A stretch of 48,733 bases of DNA, taken from NCBI GenBank assembly GCA_020080175.1, contig JAGHQL010000190.1:1-48733 (forward strand), written 5' to 3'. The notes beneath the pieces were generated by a model. That model did not search any database, was not told where the DNA came from, and saw only the letters and a program-made list of their open reading frames with translations. The first letter of the stretch is position 1; every line of letters begins with the position of its first letter. A program made the position numbers and the translations under genes. This DNA comes from Glutinoglossum americanum. Lineage: Eukaryota > Ascomycota > Geoglossomycetes > Geoglossales > Geoglossaceae. Shown piece after piece: positions 11,741 through 23,488 of the stretch.

Positions 11741-14204
11741 TGCCACGGCTCAAGCAGACTCTGCTGTCGTTTCCGACTTCAACGAGCGGAGACTCAGCCG
11801 ACGACATGGAACGCGCAGCTGGCGATGAATTCAGTGATGGCTTTGTGACTCCCGCCGAGGGATCTCAGGTTGCGGTCGTGATTTATACCCCGAACAAAAC
11901 TCACCTCCTACAAGACGTCGCTCCAAGTCATCTCCCAACTCCCAAGCAATCGCGCCAGGGAGCCGCTCGTGCTCGCAAAGGTAGATGAATAATCCGTATG
12001 TTTTACTTATCAATGAGTAGCTATTCATGTTCTTTTCACCTAGATCGCACGATGGTGGCCCAAAATGCTTCTATCCCGAGCGAAAGGGACCACGCTCAAG
12101 ACCCTCGCCTGCAATCACCTACTTCGGGTCCTCAACTACGGCGCACAAGGGCTCGGAAGAATCTAACACCACTTCAGGAGCCAAGGCCAAAGAGAGGAGG
12201 AACGAGACGAGGGCAACCCCAGAATCGCACCCAACCCAAAGATTCTAGCCTAGATAACGCTATCGATGGGTCCGACCCTATGGATACGTCTCCTCATGCT
12301 TTTGTTTCCCCCGATATTGACCCCACCGGAGATAGCGAAGGGGAATCCGAGGAACCTGAAACCCCAAGTCGGAATCGACGCTCTATCAATACGAGGTCTT
12401 TCATCTCCGGCGGCGCTAGTGGAAAGGCTCTCGTGCCTCCCTCGCAGCTATCAAAGGAGAGAGCCATTCAGACTCGCTCGAAGAAACCTATGAGCAAGAG
12501 CCCAGTGAACGCTATCGTGGCGCCATCTAGCCTCCGCTCTACAAGATCGAGAGCAAAGGCAGAGAAGCTGGCGGCGACACAAGGCAAACATGGGTTAGAG
12601 GAAAGGGATATTCCCGCCACGCGTGAAGGCTCAAAACGATCGGGAAATTTTCCAGCCTCAGGGGAACGAACTGGCCACGCAGGGGAAACATCTACGGGGA
12701 AACCGGAGAAACGACTAGGGGGACAAGATGAAGCTGATGAGGATGAAGATGTAGTTTCCCGGAGCAAAAGAAGACGGATGCGGTTTACTAACAGCTCGGC
12801 CGGCTCTGATAGGGGGGAGAATAGTCAAAAGAAAGGGGAGGTAGAAGATGAGGGCCAGGATGGTGGGGAAAATTCTGAGGTGCTAAGAGCAAACCGTTAG
12901 TAGCCGTGTTCTGGGGTCCGGAGGTTTCGTGTACTGACGCTGGAAATAGCATCGACTGGGCCAAGAACTCGGAATCGCGGTGGAACGGTCAAGCCAAGAG
13001 TGACTCGCACGCAAAAGCTACTCGAAGAGCTTAAAAACCGCCGGGCTGGGCTTTCGTCGGCCAAGGACGCTGTTTTGTCCTCGTCGCCTGAAACCCCTGA
13101 CACTCCAAAACGGGGAATATATGACACCGAAACCGAAGATGAGTCAAAATTTCTAGATGATGAACTGGACGAGGAATCTGGAACCGAAGCCATTCGGAAA
13201 TCTTTGCGGAGTGGTCGGCGCGATGAATACGATACCGACTTCGTTGTATCCGACGACGAGGGTGACATTGGGGCGCCTTCATCCGGTCCAGGTCGTCTCG
13301 ATATTCCTATTGAATTTACCCACCGCGCTCATAAAAAATTGAAGGAACATTTCTCGGACGCCATAGAGTGGATGGTACACAACAAATTAAACCCAGCTTT
13401 CGATAGGAAAGACCCGGTCTATCGTATAGCATTTCAAAGGCTAGATTCAGAGGCTGCAACTTATAGTAGCTCCAAGTTTGAATCCTCTATATGGACCCAA
13501 GACTTCACGCGAGCACTTAAGGCTAGACCTGAATTTTATAAGACGGCTATCACTTCATATGACCAGGACTGTGAGGCCTGTAACCGGAAGAAGCATACAG
13601 CTACCTATAAGGTCCAATTCAGTGGGAAGCCTTACCACCACGACTCACTGGAGGAAATCTCCTCTTTCTCTGAGAACGACGACGACGATGATGACGATGG
13701 CGACGATGATTTAGAAAATGATTATGATAGTCGAGGAAATGCTTTGCCTGATCCAGAGGCGGTCTACTATGTCGGAAGGTATGCCTGGTAGGGTGATTGA
13801 ATGACGCGTGTTTTAGCTAACCTTACAGTAGGGTCTGTTATCTGAATGCTGAAGCTGCCCATGCACTAACTCACTGGCGCTATCATCTGAACGAATGGGT
13901 GATCGACGAACTTCACAGACGGGGGTTATTTGACCCGACCGCGATATTGGCAAGAGAGTCTTGGAATACAAAGAGGAGGGGTGCCTATGCCAATGGCATT
14001 ATGAAACAGCTCCAGGAATCTGGCGAGATTGCACGCCTGTACCAGGACTTCAAGAACAACTTGAATGAGGCCTGCAATGCCAAGGTACTTAAAACCCGCG
14101 TTTGGAGCGAGTTTGATGCGCACATTGCTAAATATGTTGTCTCTAGCCTAACCGATGGGGGACAAAGTGAAAGGAGGATGATTAGACAGCCGGAATGGAC
14201 TTGA
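11740..14204 (+). CDS. DUF4211-domain nuclear protein
   Basis: Probable nuclear protein of unknown function. Exons: 11740-11980, 12044-12862, 12950-13778, 13832-14204; 753 residues in one frame. The first half is disordered and highly charged with basic patches (KKPMSKSP, SKRRRMRF). The C-terminal half from IPIEFTHRAHKKLKEHFSDA onward matches DUF4211: FKxAIEWMVHNKLNPAF-like start, YDQDCEACNRKKHTATYKV with the conserved cysteine pair, then VCYLNAEAAHALTHWRYHL and an alpha-helical end. A run of about 13 acidic residues is coded at about 13676-13720. Related DUF4211 proteins in animals (PRR12, QSER1) are chromatin-associated; a similar role here is inference. The exon 2/3 junction is the least certain: the donor at 12863 was picked because it alone keeps the frame with the clear acceptor before 12950. 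Confidence 0.85.
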
Positions 14205-14761
14205 ATTCTGCAGAACTAGTAATTAGGAGCTAATATGCTGAGCGAGGTTGCGGGTTGACTGACTTTCGTTTGCTCTTGTCGACTATCGGAGTGAAGGAGA
14301 TGTTCTCTAATTACCCCCGGTAATCATGACATGAAGCTTGCTTAGTCCTGGCAGAATCGTGGTATGGCTGTGGTTTTGTCGCCTTCTCCGGGGGTTTCAT
14401 AGCGAAAGAGCCCAAGTAGCACAATCGTATCGCTCAAGGCTGGCTGTGTATACCGCGCAGAGCTAATGCATGCACTGACGTTCGATTCAGAATAACTTCG
14501 CAGAACGGAAGCTTTCACACAAGAAGATATCTCCCCTAGCTTACCGATCCTTTAAATTATTCTATTAATATCATGATGTGAATAGACTGAGAAGAGCAGT
14601 GTAAAATACAAGTTCCAGGGAAGAAAAACTTCCAGATTGGAATCAAAACCTCTGGCGCCTGTAGCCTTGGTATTCGTGAATACTATACTGCCACATCGGA
14701 AGCTCTGGTCATGCAAAGCCACATGGCCACAAGCATGGAGAGTTGCTTACATCCATTCCCT
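14205..14761. other. Convergent spacer, no gene recognised
   Basis: About 560 bases between the 3' ends of the DUF4211 gene and TOM22. No open frame with family resemblance, no repeat and no tRNA-like structure was recognised. Confidence 0.5.
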
Positions 14762-15347
14762 TCACAAAGCCGGTCGCGTCCCTTGTTGTTGGCCACCGAG
14801 CTGCTGTGAGATAGCCGAAGTTGCACCAGAAGATAGCAGCTGTAGGCGGGCACACGTTAGTACAAGCCCCATCTGGCAGGATAATTGCTACATACATCAT
14901 TCGCGGATTGCTGCATCTTCATCTCCTTCTCCATTTCGATCATCTGCTGCTCCTCTGCAAACGCCAGTGCCCACGGCACCCCGAGCAGTAATGCGCTCGT
15001 GCTGATCACCCACAGCGACTTGCCCCCGAAGAGTAGCCCGCCTCGCAGCCAGGAGTATGTGGTATGGAAAGTATTCGAGAGGATAGCGCGCTGTTTCGGG
15101 GGGATGACATCGCGAAGGGCGGCAATTCGGTCGACTAAAGTTTCTTCGAGGTCGCCATCATCCTCTTCGTCCGTAATCTCAGAGTCTAAGATACAGTGAG
15201 CATGATTGATAGTTGGTATGGAGGATGCAGGATCCCCAGCTACTTACCTGTGTCGGTGTAGTAGTCATCATCATTCTCTTCAGCTTGAGGAGGTCCAGGC
15301 TGATCCTGAGCAAAATGTTCGTCCTCAACTTCCTGTAGTTTGACCAT
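14762..15347 (-). CDS. TOM22: Mitochondrial import receptor subunit TOM22
   Basis: Central receptor and organiser of the TOM translocase in the mitochondrial outer membrane. Minus-strand exons: 15347-15248, 15185-14896, 14839-14762; 155 residues, normal for fungal Tom22. The cytosolic N-terminus is strongly acidic (MVKLQEVEDEHFAQD, EENDDDYYTD, ITDEEDDGDLEET) as needed for presequence binding. Then come VDRIAALRDVIPPKQRAI and SWLRGGLLFGGKSLWV leading into one transmembrane helix (VISTSALLLGVPWALAFA), and a short intermembrane-space tail ending QQQGTRPAL. The start at 15347 gives the canonical MVKLxEVEDE; the upstream in-frame ATG at 15455 would add an unrelated extension. It shares a divergent promoter with the PDI gene. 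Confidence 0.95.
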
Positions 15348-15687
15348 CTTGTTGTGAGTAGTGAGGTGTGGTAAGCAAGTAAATAGGATGTAACGGCAGT
15401 GGTGAGGGTTCGCCAACTGTTTTTTTTTTACCCTTTGCCAAGCAAAATTAGCCATCGCCCAATTTATGCATAAAAGCAGCGTCCCAAGCGCTGAGCAGAC
15501 GTCGCCTCTTTTGTGTCCAACGTTTCTGGCATATATAAGTCCAGGCCGCCGTCGGACAGGACAATATTTTCTCCACTAACATTACCTGTTTCTATACCCT
15601 CCCCTCACCGCCAACTTGTTATCTTTTCTATTCTGTATTATCTCCCTTGCTCTACCCACCTGACGCAGTAAAGAGCAACAGATAGGC
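15348..15687. other. Divergent TOM22/PDI intergenic region
   Basis: About 340 bases holding both promoters. A poly-A/T run lies close to the TOM22 start and a good TATA element faces the PDI gene. No coding frame was seen. Confidence 0.55.
15530..15539 (+). promoter_or_regulatory. TATA element upstream of the PDI gene
   Basis: CATATATAAG lies about 150 bases upstream of the PDI start codon, followed by a CT-rich leader, which is compatible with a long 5' UTR. The motif is seen; its function is inferred. An ACGT core (AGACGTCG) at about 15498-15505 could be a bZIP site but is too short to call. Confidence 0.45.
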
Positions 15688-16849
15688 ATGGCTCGCCTTG
15701 GCTGTTATCTCCTCCTCACCTTACTTGCTGTGCTGGGCGCCAATGCTCTCGCTGCCGTACTGGATCTCATACCTGAGAATTTCGATAAAGTCGTCTTGAA
15801 ATCCGGTAAACCAGCGCTGGTTGAATTTTACGCCCCATGGTGCGGCCACTGCAAAAACCTCGCTCCCGTCTATGAAGAACTGGCCCAAAAATTCCTCTTC
15901 GCCGAAGACAGATTGGTGATTGGGAAAGTTGATGCGGATGACCACAAAAGCCTGGGGAAACGCTTTGGGGTCCAGGGCTTTCCAACGTTAAAATGGTTTG
16001 ACGGCAAGAGCGATAAGCCGATAGATTATAGCGGTGGGCGGGACTTGGAAAGTCTTGTTAAGTTCATTACGGACAATACGGGTATCAAACTAAAGTCGAA
16101 GAAGGCAATGCCAAGTCTAGTCGAGATGTTGACGGATAGTACATTCAAGGAGCAAATTGGAGGGGACAAGGATGTGTTGGTTGCTTTCACTGCGCCCTGG
16201 TGTGGTCGTACGTTTCCAACCCGGGTTTTGCAGAGGTGAGAGGCCTTGCGCTAACATTCGAATGCCAGATTGCAAATCTTTGGCTCCGGTCTGGGAGAGG
16301 GTCGCCAATAACTTCGCCGGAGAACCCGGCGTCTTGATTGCTAAGGTTGACGCTGAAGCGCCTAACGCGATGGCTACAGCAGAGGAGCAAGGAGTTAGCT
16401 CCTATCCTACCATCAAGTTCTTTCCGAAAGGCTCCACAAAACCTCAAGAATATGAAGGGGGTCGCAGCGAAGCAGACTTTGTCGAATTCCTCAACGCGCA
16501 GGCGGGCACACACCGGGTTGTTGGCGGCGGCTTAAACGCCAAGGCAGGGACCATTGAGGCGCTGGACGCGATTGCTGCGAAAATTCACGCCGGCGAGACA
16601 CTCAGCACAGTCGCCCAGAAGGTACAGAAAGCTGCCAAGGACATTACTGACAAGTACGCTCAATACTACGTCAAGGTCATTGAGAAGTTCGCCAAGGGCG
16701 ATGGTTATGTTCAGAAGGAGCTTGCCAGATTGGAAGGTATTCTGAAGAGGGGGGGTCTTGCGCCAGAAAAAGTCGACGACCTGACAATTCGGACAAATAT
16801 ACTCCGGAAGTTTGTTGGCGAAAAAAAGGACACCAAGGATGAATTGTAA
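15688..16849 (+). CDS. erp38: ER protein disulfide isomerase, TigA/ERp38 type
   Basis: ER-lumenal oxidoreductase that forms and reshuffles disulfides in secretory proteins. Exons 15688-16207 and 16269-16849; 366 residues. A signal peptide covers about residues 1-22 (MARLGCYLLLTLLAVLGANA). The first thioredoxin domain has the active site APWCGHCKN. The second has APWCGHCKS, with the intron splitting the histidine codon of its CGHC. An all-helical ERp29-type D domain follows at about residues 270-360. The C-terminus is KDEL, a bona fide ER retrieval signal; many fungal homologues use HDEL instead. The a-a'-D layout and length match TigA/Erp38/human P5-like PDIs rather than the longer Pdi1. Confidence in the family is very high; the gene symbol follows the Neurospora name. 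Confidence 0.95.
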
Positions 16850-17039
16850 ATGGGTCTTAACAGCATACACTATTGTTTCAAGCGAAGTCATGTTCTATAA
16901 AAGCTTATTGTTCGGGACACAAAAACATCATGGGTTATTCTACCCGTTGCCTGCGGCTTCAGGCCGGTAAACTAAATACCTCCTGAACTGTGGGCCCAAC
17001 ATGGCGACGCCAGAACTCCGAGCATGTGAAAAGAATCGA

Positions 17040-17411
17040 TCATTTCCCTTGACTGGTGGTGTTGGCTTGAAGATCTGCTTCCAGACTGTCCAAGCGACGA
17101 CCCATCTCGTCCACTGAAAACACCATGAGATTAGCAGAATTCCAACTAGATCCGGTAATAGGCGGCCCTACTCTTCGAAAATATCTCCGACGACACAGAA
17201 GAGAACCTGGCAGAGAGGGAGTTCAGAAGCTCATCAACCACAGCTGTGAGTTCTGCTGGCGCATCCTCGGAGACTTGCTACGCCCCAGATCAGTCACGCT
17301 ACAACCAACAATGCATCTGCTCCTCCTTCCGGCGCTGTTTCTCACCATCTCTGACTCTCGTAAATGACCGCGTGTAGTCACACCACTGCGATCTCTTTCG
17401 TTGGTAGACAT
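17040..17411 (-). CDS. Heat shock factor-binding protein 1 homologue (small, three exons)
   Basis: HSBP1 proteins form trimeric coiled coils that bind heat shock factor; in other organisms they also contribute to the WASH complex. Minus-strand exons: 17411-17346, 17277-17172, 17113-17040; 81 residues. No single frame shows it, since the largest exon is 106 bases. After splicing the core reads DAPAELTAVVDELLNSLSAR, FSSVSSEIFSKMDEMGRRLD, SLEADLQ, a continuous amphipathic heptad pattern matching HSBP1 closely. The disordered polar N-terminus MSTNERDRSG and the length are normal for the family. Introns are 68 and 58 bases with GTGAG/TAG and GTAGG/CAG ends. An in-frame ATG at 17441 could add ten residues. 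Regulation is not visible. Confidence 0.88.
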
Positions 17412-17753
17412 GCTGCGAATTTCAAAGATAGGGATTCCCATGTGGACTTGTAGAGACGCCGAAGCTACAGATTTGCCGAGCCCTGAACTATTGCGAGGGT
17501 TCCTAGCGACAAGGGTAAGGCATCAGGATATAGAGGGAAACAGCCTGGGAAGGAGATGAAGAGATGTGTAATGAGATTTTGAGCCGCAAAAGACAAAAAT
17601 AAACATTGCATTCTTTTTATCTATTTCGGCACAAAAAATAAATGCTCCCCAGAGCTGCATGCACGCCAAGAACTTATGCTGTGCTCGCTAGAAAAAGTTC
17701 CCACCCTAATATTCTAGTCGCACATTAATAACTTTAGATCATACGGAACAGGC
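17412..17753. other. Divergent HSBP1/EBP2 intergenic region
   Basis: About 340 bases containing both promoters. It is AT-rich around 17590-17650. No heat-shock-element array was evident by eye and no coding frame was recognised. Confidence 0.5.
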
Positions 17754-19030
17754 ATGGCAAAGAAGAGTAGGCTGTTGGCTGCGCTCGATGCGCACCAAGG
17801 TAGAGATTATAACCTCGAGCGTCAGAAGAAACTCGCAAAGAAAGCGTCCAAGACGAAGAAACGAAGAAAATCGTCTTCAGAGGAGTCGGATGAAAGCGAG
17901 GACGATGCTACACGGCTCAATGGCACTCAAAAGGTGGACTCCGAGGAAATTGTCGATATACCTGCTATCGTACGTCCAACCCTCCACCCGCTCCTCGACA
18001 ACGCTAACCTATGGGTGTCAGGTGGATATTTCACGAATCGACGATAGCGATAGCGATAGCGATAGCGAGGGTGAGAGTGATGCAGATATGGAAAGCGGCG
18101 GTGCTTTGCTAAGGACCGGCGAAGAGGATATATGGGTAGAGGACGAGGATATCCCGCTCTCAGACATCGAATCCCTCAATGAAGAAGAAAGGGATGGTGT
18201 TGTGCCCCACCAACGACTCACTATCAACAATACCTCAGCACTCCTCCAATCGCTCAAATCCATTGCACTCCCTACATCAAAGTGGCCCTTTTCTGAACAT
18301 CACGTAGTCACTTCCTCCACTCCAAGTAGTATCCCTGATGTCGATGATGACCTCAACCGCGAATTGGCATTCTACAAACAATCCCTCGGCGCTGCTAAGG
18401 TGGCTCGAGCCTTACTGAAGAGAGAAGGGGTGCCGTTTACAAGGCCGACGGACTATTTCGCTGAAATGGTGAAGAGCGACGAGCATATGGGCATAATCAA
18501 GAAGAAGATGATGGACGAGGCGGCAAGCAAAAGGGCTGCCATAGAAGCTCGGAAACAGCGAGATTTGAGAAAATTCGGAAAACAGGTTCAGGTCGCCAAG
18601 TTGCAGGAGAGAGACAAGGCAAAGAGAGAGACGTTAGAGAAGATCCAGATTTTGAAGCGAAGTATGAAGACACCACCCCGAAATAATCTCCACCAATACC
18701 GGTGAATCTAATCTGACAGCCACTTCTATAGAGCGACGAGGCACAGACGTTAACGAGGCAAACGAAGAGGATCTCTTTGATATAGCCCTGGAGGACGCGA
18801 GCAAGGAGGATAAACAGCGCCGGACTTCTAAAAGCGATGTCGCGGGAAAATCAACCTTCAAAAGACAGAAACGTGATCAAAAGTTTGGCTTTGGAGGTAA
18901 AAAGAGATTTTCAAAAAGCGGTGACGCGGCGTCAAGCGGAGATATCAAGGGATTCTCTGTGAAGAAGATGAAAGGACAGAAGAAGGCCCCCAAACGATTA
19001 GGAAAGAATAGGAGAGCCAAGCAGGGTTAA
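17754..19030 (+). CDS. EBP2: rRNA-processing protein EBP2
   Basis: Nucleolar factor needed for 27S pre-rRNA processing and 60S subunit assembly. Exons: 17754-17969, 18022-18661, 18732-19030; 384 residues. The basic N-terminus MAKKSRLLAALDAHQGRDYN is followed by an acidic, serine-rich segment including a run of DS repeats at about 18040-18070. The conserved EBP2 domain has ELAFYKQSLGAAKVARALL, GVPFTRPTDYFAEMVKSDEH, MGIIKKKMMDEAASKRA and LRKFGKQVQVAKLQER. The C-terminus carries the hallmark QKFGFGGKKRFSK and a highly basic tail. All of this is family-typical. The last intron is required: without it the frame stops soon after the conserved KRETLEKIQILKR. Confidence 0.94.
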
Positions 19031-19439
19031 CTCGACTAGCCAATACCGATGGGTCGGTTTTATTTTCAAAACTTCACCACGATTACCAGAGTCGCTTTGG
19101 GATCGGGGCACCCGCTTCCTTATGAAGGTTACGAGTGGGGCCTTTTTTTGCTCCTCTTACAGTTTCCATGCGGGCACCCACACAAAGCTTGTTGCCAATC
19201 ACACAATGAATTCCATAATAAAAAAAAACACCATAGCCTGTATTACAGTATTGAATAGAGGATTGGTCCGCAAAACACCAAGGTTCGGAGGCTCCCACCA
19301 TTAGCATCTTGTAAACTGGAAAGTCAGCGTAAAATTCTACAATCTCACTCCCTTCTCTTTTTATAAAGGATTCAAACCCAGCCCCCGCAAAGAAAAAAAT
19401 CATTTAAGAAGGCTTAGATCTCTGCTGTTACTAAGGTTA
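19031..19439. other. Convergent spacer, no gene recognised
   Basis: About 410 bases between the 3' ends of EBP2 and the RFTS-domain gene. No coding frame with family resemblance was seen; the short frames on both strands look random. Confidence 0.5.
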
Positions 19440-21827
19440 TCAGTAGCGGCCGCGAGGCGGCTTGAAAGAGTATAGAGAGGTTGTGAAATCTTCAATATCC
19501 CTACTATGCACCCCCATATCATTTAGCTCTTTGTCCACGGGTCCAACCACAGCAGACTCAAAGCCGTGGCGTTCAGTCAATTGGGATTCGCCATTGCTGA
19601 CCACAGGAGAATCGCCTTCCCGAGCTGCCACCCTTCGAATCTTTCCCCTCAGTTCACTATTTAAAATTAGCCACATTAGCGACTCCGGTCTGGAACGGTA
19701 GACGGAATAAACAAAGAGCTAAGCATTTTGATGTGGTAGTCAAAATGACATAAAACCCATAGAAGTTAGTGGGTTGTGAGACGGGGAAAAAGTTGATAGG
19801 TGGGGAATAAAATAAAAGCAGTGATGCTTGAGACGCTACACTTGCTCACCCGAAAGGATGAAGGTAAGGCGATATGAAACAAATATACTCTTCACACGTA
19901 GTGGAAATCGATATGACAAGGAAAACTACGGTAGGGGGAGGGGTTGCCCGATATGCTCACCTCAAAGGCTGATCGATTTTTGATTCGCTATCTAGGATGT
20001 CCAAAATTCTAGCAAATTTCTCGTGTTGGGTGCGAAGATGTTGGTTAATGACTGCATCAAACCCAGTTCTGTCCGTACAATACACCTTATAATTGCAACC
20101 GTCTACACTACAGTGTAGGTAGCCCCCCCGATGATTTTGTGCGGAAGGCTGCTGCTTTGTAACCTTTAGTTGAAGTTGCGGGGGCTCGGTCTTGATGGAG
20201 CTCATATTACTGTTTGCCCCAATAACCTGGCTACCGGGTCGCGAGGACTCAGCTGAAACGCATTTGCGAGTATTTCGAAATGCCGGGTCATCCAATGCTT
20301 TTCTCTTGCCTTCCCTGACTGTGGTGGTGACATCCCCAATATCGTTAGTATCATCATCATCGATATCACCACCACCCAGTTCATCCCCTCCATTAGTTGA
20401 AGTGGTGGTCAGTGTAGCCCCTATGGCAGATGGCCGGAGGGCTGACCTGCCCTTCCCGGATTTCTGCCCAGTACCACAACTTCTTGAAGTTCCCTCGGTG
20501 TCAGAGGCCAGCTCTTCCCCAGTAGCATCACCGCTCTCAGGCGAAGCCAAGTCGGACCTCTTCCGCAGCGGCAAAGCAAGCACACGTTTGCAGTCTTCCT
20601 CTAAGACTACAGCCTTTTTCAGCTCTTTATAGACTTTTCTTTTCGTCCAGTTGAATGAGTCCTCGCCCGTCTCAGACATTAGTTCAATCAGCTCTTTAGC
20701 GCAGGCTTCGATCAATAGTGTAGCCGTAGCGGTATCGTTAATATCGAAGCACCCGAAAAGAAATTGGGCAAAACCATCAGTGGTCATCGTGCCAATGGAT
20801 AGGCGGTGCTCCCTTTGGACCGTAGTCATTAAATCCCAAATTACAAGATGCTTATTTTTCTGGTTGGACGGAAATTCTTGTAGAGAATCCAGTCTAAATG
20901 GGTCACATTTAGGTGGTGCTGGAGCTCCAACGTTAGGATCTTCATTATTAGGTTCATCAAGCTTATCTACAAGCTTTTCTATGCGAGAATAGTCTGCCTA
21001 GAAAAAAAAAAGTAAGTGTATCGAATAAGAGGGAAGATAGAGGGAATAAATGTATGAGTCATCCGCCTACCGGGTGTTCATTCCTCAGATATCTGGAAAT
21101 ACCCATTCTCCCCCACCCACCCATTTTAATCATCTGAGATATCAGGAAGTCGCGATGTTCACTAAATAGAGCTTTGACCCCATCCCCGCTTAGACGAGGA
21201 GTCTTGGAGCCCGCGATCTTTGCGTCTGCGTACTGTTTGGGGTTAGCACTGATATTCTTTGCGATACCTCCAAAGGGAACCCACCATAGCGAACAAGTCC
21301 TTCACAGTTCCTTTGAACCTCCTCTTGCCCTTTCCGTACGGATGGTATTGGTCCTCCAAGAAGTGGAAGGTTTTAACAGCCACAACCATGTGCTGGTAGA
21401 CCTGGGCATACACTGCGCTAGGGTCAACCATGAACCAACCGCTTTTTCCAGCAGCCCATATCCCAATATCTTCTATTCCACCAACTGTGCCATATGCGAA
21501 CCGAGACACGTCACGCAACTCGATCGGCCCAGTGTACGCACGCCCACTTTTGACTATACGAGAGCAGGAGATAATCAGTCAGACAAGCATTAGATACGGC
21601 AACGACAGACACCGCATACAGTTGGCATACTGCTCTGGGCGAAGCGGCTCAAGGACGCCGCGAACCGTCACCGCACCTTGCGTACCCACCAGCAAGAGAT
21701 TTGCCAAGTTGGACTCATCGCCTCGGAAAATGAGAACATCAGAGAGCTTAAACTCCGGCAAGTCGTTATCAGGAACCTGACCGCCGACACACTTAAAAAC
21801 CTGTAGCTCGTCCGGTACCCTCTTCAT
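19440..21827 (-). CDS. RFTS (DNMT1-RFD) domain protein with a C2H2-like finger
   Basis: Likely chromatin protein of unknown function. Minus-strand exons: 21827-21620, 21553-21285, 21232-21071, 20997-19961, 19656-19440; 630 residues in one frame. The first 200 residues resemble the replication-foci-targeting domain known from DNMT1 and from stand-alone fungal proteins: FKLSDVLIFRGDESNLANL, VTVRGVLEPL, then SGRAYTGPIELRDVSRFAYG, GIEDIGIWAAGKSGWFMVDP and a YAQVYQHMVVAVKTFHFLED helix. The middle is charged and disordered. Near residues 520-560 HCSVDGCNYKVYC and INQHLRTQHEKF form a CX4C...HX4H zinc-finger-like unit. No methyltransferase motifs are present. In-frame codons upstream of 21827 would read DFYVCQCGKI but contain no ATG, so the true start may involve an unrecognised upstream exon. 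The last intron (about 300 bases) is long for this window. The RFTS call comes from pattern memory. Confidence 0.75.
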
Positions 21828-22262
21828 GATCTTGCCGCATTGGCAGACGTAGAAATCAAGTCGGCGTCATCAGGCGGAGAACAATTGAAAGAGAATTTGG
21901 CCGGAAGATCAGCAATGAAAATGGCTGGCTGATCTACGTACTAAATATGAAAGACGAGGCTTTGGCGATCAGTTGGTCTCCACTTGGTAAATCGAAAAAC
22001 TATTAGAGGGAGTGATGGCGATAATAGCTGAAATGTAGACGTCGTTGACGATGAAACGAACGGGAATAAGATAGATGGGTATCTTGTACAGCAGGTATTA
22101 TACAATGATATGCAATAATATGCAATGGATAATAGTTGCAAGTGCAAGGCGGCTCTGCTTACTCGTGGCTTACTCGCCAAGCGGGGAAGAAGCTTGGGCT
22201 TTAACCTCACTAATTCTAATTTGAATAACTTTCGAAGGAGTATTCGCACCCAGCAACTCATT
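21828..22262. other. Divergent RFTS-gene/PUS4 intergenic region
   Basis: About 435 bases with both promoters. Near 22085-22135 there is an ATGCAATA-like motif repeated three times. In-frame cysteine codons just upstream of 21827 hint that coding sequence of the RFTS gene may extend here. Confidence 0.5.
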
Positions 22263-23488
22263 ATGAACACAGGCAAGATCATCCAGGGTGTCTTTGGTCA
22301 GCTGTCATTCAGAACGTTCAAACATTTGATCGATTCCGCTGACTAGTTCAATCGTTTCCCTTAGCAATTAACAAACCTCCGGCGAAATCCTCTGCTCAAA
22401 TTGTCCGTGATCTGCAAAAGCACTTCAACCCTTCAAATCTCTTCGCCCCTTGGTTAGCGGCCGAGAAGAAAAAGCGTGATCGTGAGAGCAACAACCAACG
22501 CCAACGACGCCGCAACAAGCACTTACAAGTCAAAATCGGGCATGGCGGCACTCTTGATCCTATAGCTACTGGCGTGCTGATTATCGGCGTCGGAGCAGGT
22601 ACGAAGGCATTGAACGGCTTCCTAGAATGCACGAAGTCCTACGAGGCTGTTGTCCTGTTTGGGGCTGCAACCGATTCCTATGATTGCGTGGGGAAGATTC
22701 TTGGTCGAGCACCGTACTCCCATATAACCAAAGAGAATGTGGAGGAAGCCCTTCAGCAGTTTAGAGGAGAGTTTCTCCAGAGACCACCGATATTCTCAGC
22801 ATTGAGAATACAGGGTAAACGACTCTACGAGTATGCTAGGGAAGGTAAGGAGGCACCTGTAGAAATTCAGAAAAGACGCGTCGTGGTTTCGGAGTTGGAA
22901 TTGGTTGAATGGATGGAGGGTGGGGCGCATCCCTTTTCCTGGCCAGAGGAGGAAGCTGAGCAGGGCGAGCAGGCGGTGGCTAAGCAGATATTGCATGCAG
23001 AAAAACTGGATGCTGAATTGGGTGTGAAAAGCCATGGTGTGGGTGACCTGGCGGCTGGCGTTGGCACGAAGAGAAAATGGGAGTGTGTAGCAGAAGCAGA
23101 TCAAGCAGGCGATGAGCCGGAAGCTTGGGATCCCAGGGGGCGAGGCATTTCGACTAAGTCTGCCGTGTCCGGTGTCCCCCAACCCTCAGAAGTACTTCAA
23201 CATATAAACGAAATAGAGCCAGTGAGCACGACGGAACACGCAACGTCCCTCAATGGAAAACCTGGACCGCCTGCGGCCAAAATACGCATGACAGTCACAT
23301 CCGGCTTTTACGTGCGGTCATTGTGCCACGACCTTGGGCAGGCAGTAGGCTCGATGGGCATCATGAGTCAACTAATACGAACACGGCAAGGACAGTTCTC
23401 ACTCGGGGAGAACATTTTAGAGTATGATGATCTAGCTAAAGGCGAAGGAGAATGGGGCCCAAAAGTCAGCGAGATGCTCAGCAACTAG
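22263..23488 (+). CDS. PUS4: tRNA pseudouridine-55 synthase PUS4
   Basis: TruB-family enzyme making pseudouridine 55 in the T-loop of cytosolic and mitochondrial tRNAs. Exons 22263-22296 and 22365-23488; 385 residues. After splicing the N-terminus reads MNTGKIIQGVFAINKPPAKS, the normal TruB start. The catalytic loop is GHGGTLDPIATGVLIIGVG with the nucleophilic aspartate; then KSYEAVVLFGAATDSYDCVG, RPPIFSALRIQGKRLYEYAR and the C-terminal SGFYVRSLCHDLGQAVGSMG. An insertion of about 80 polar residues (roughly 225-310, e.g. EEEAEQGEQAV, KRKWECVAEADQAGDE) separates the two conserved halves of the catalytic domain. Fungal Pus4 proteins vary here. The 34-base first exon explains why the uninterrupted frame appears to start late. 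Confidence 0.94.
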
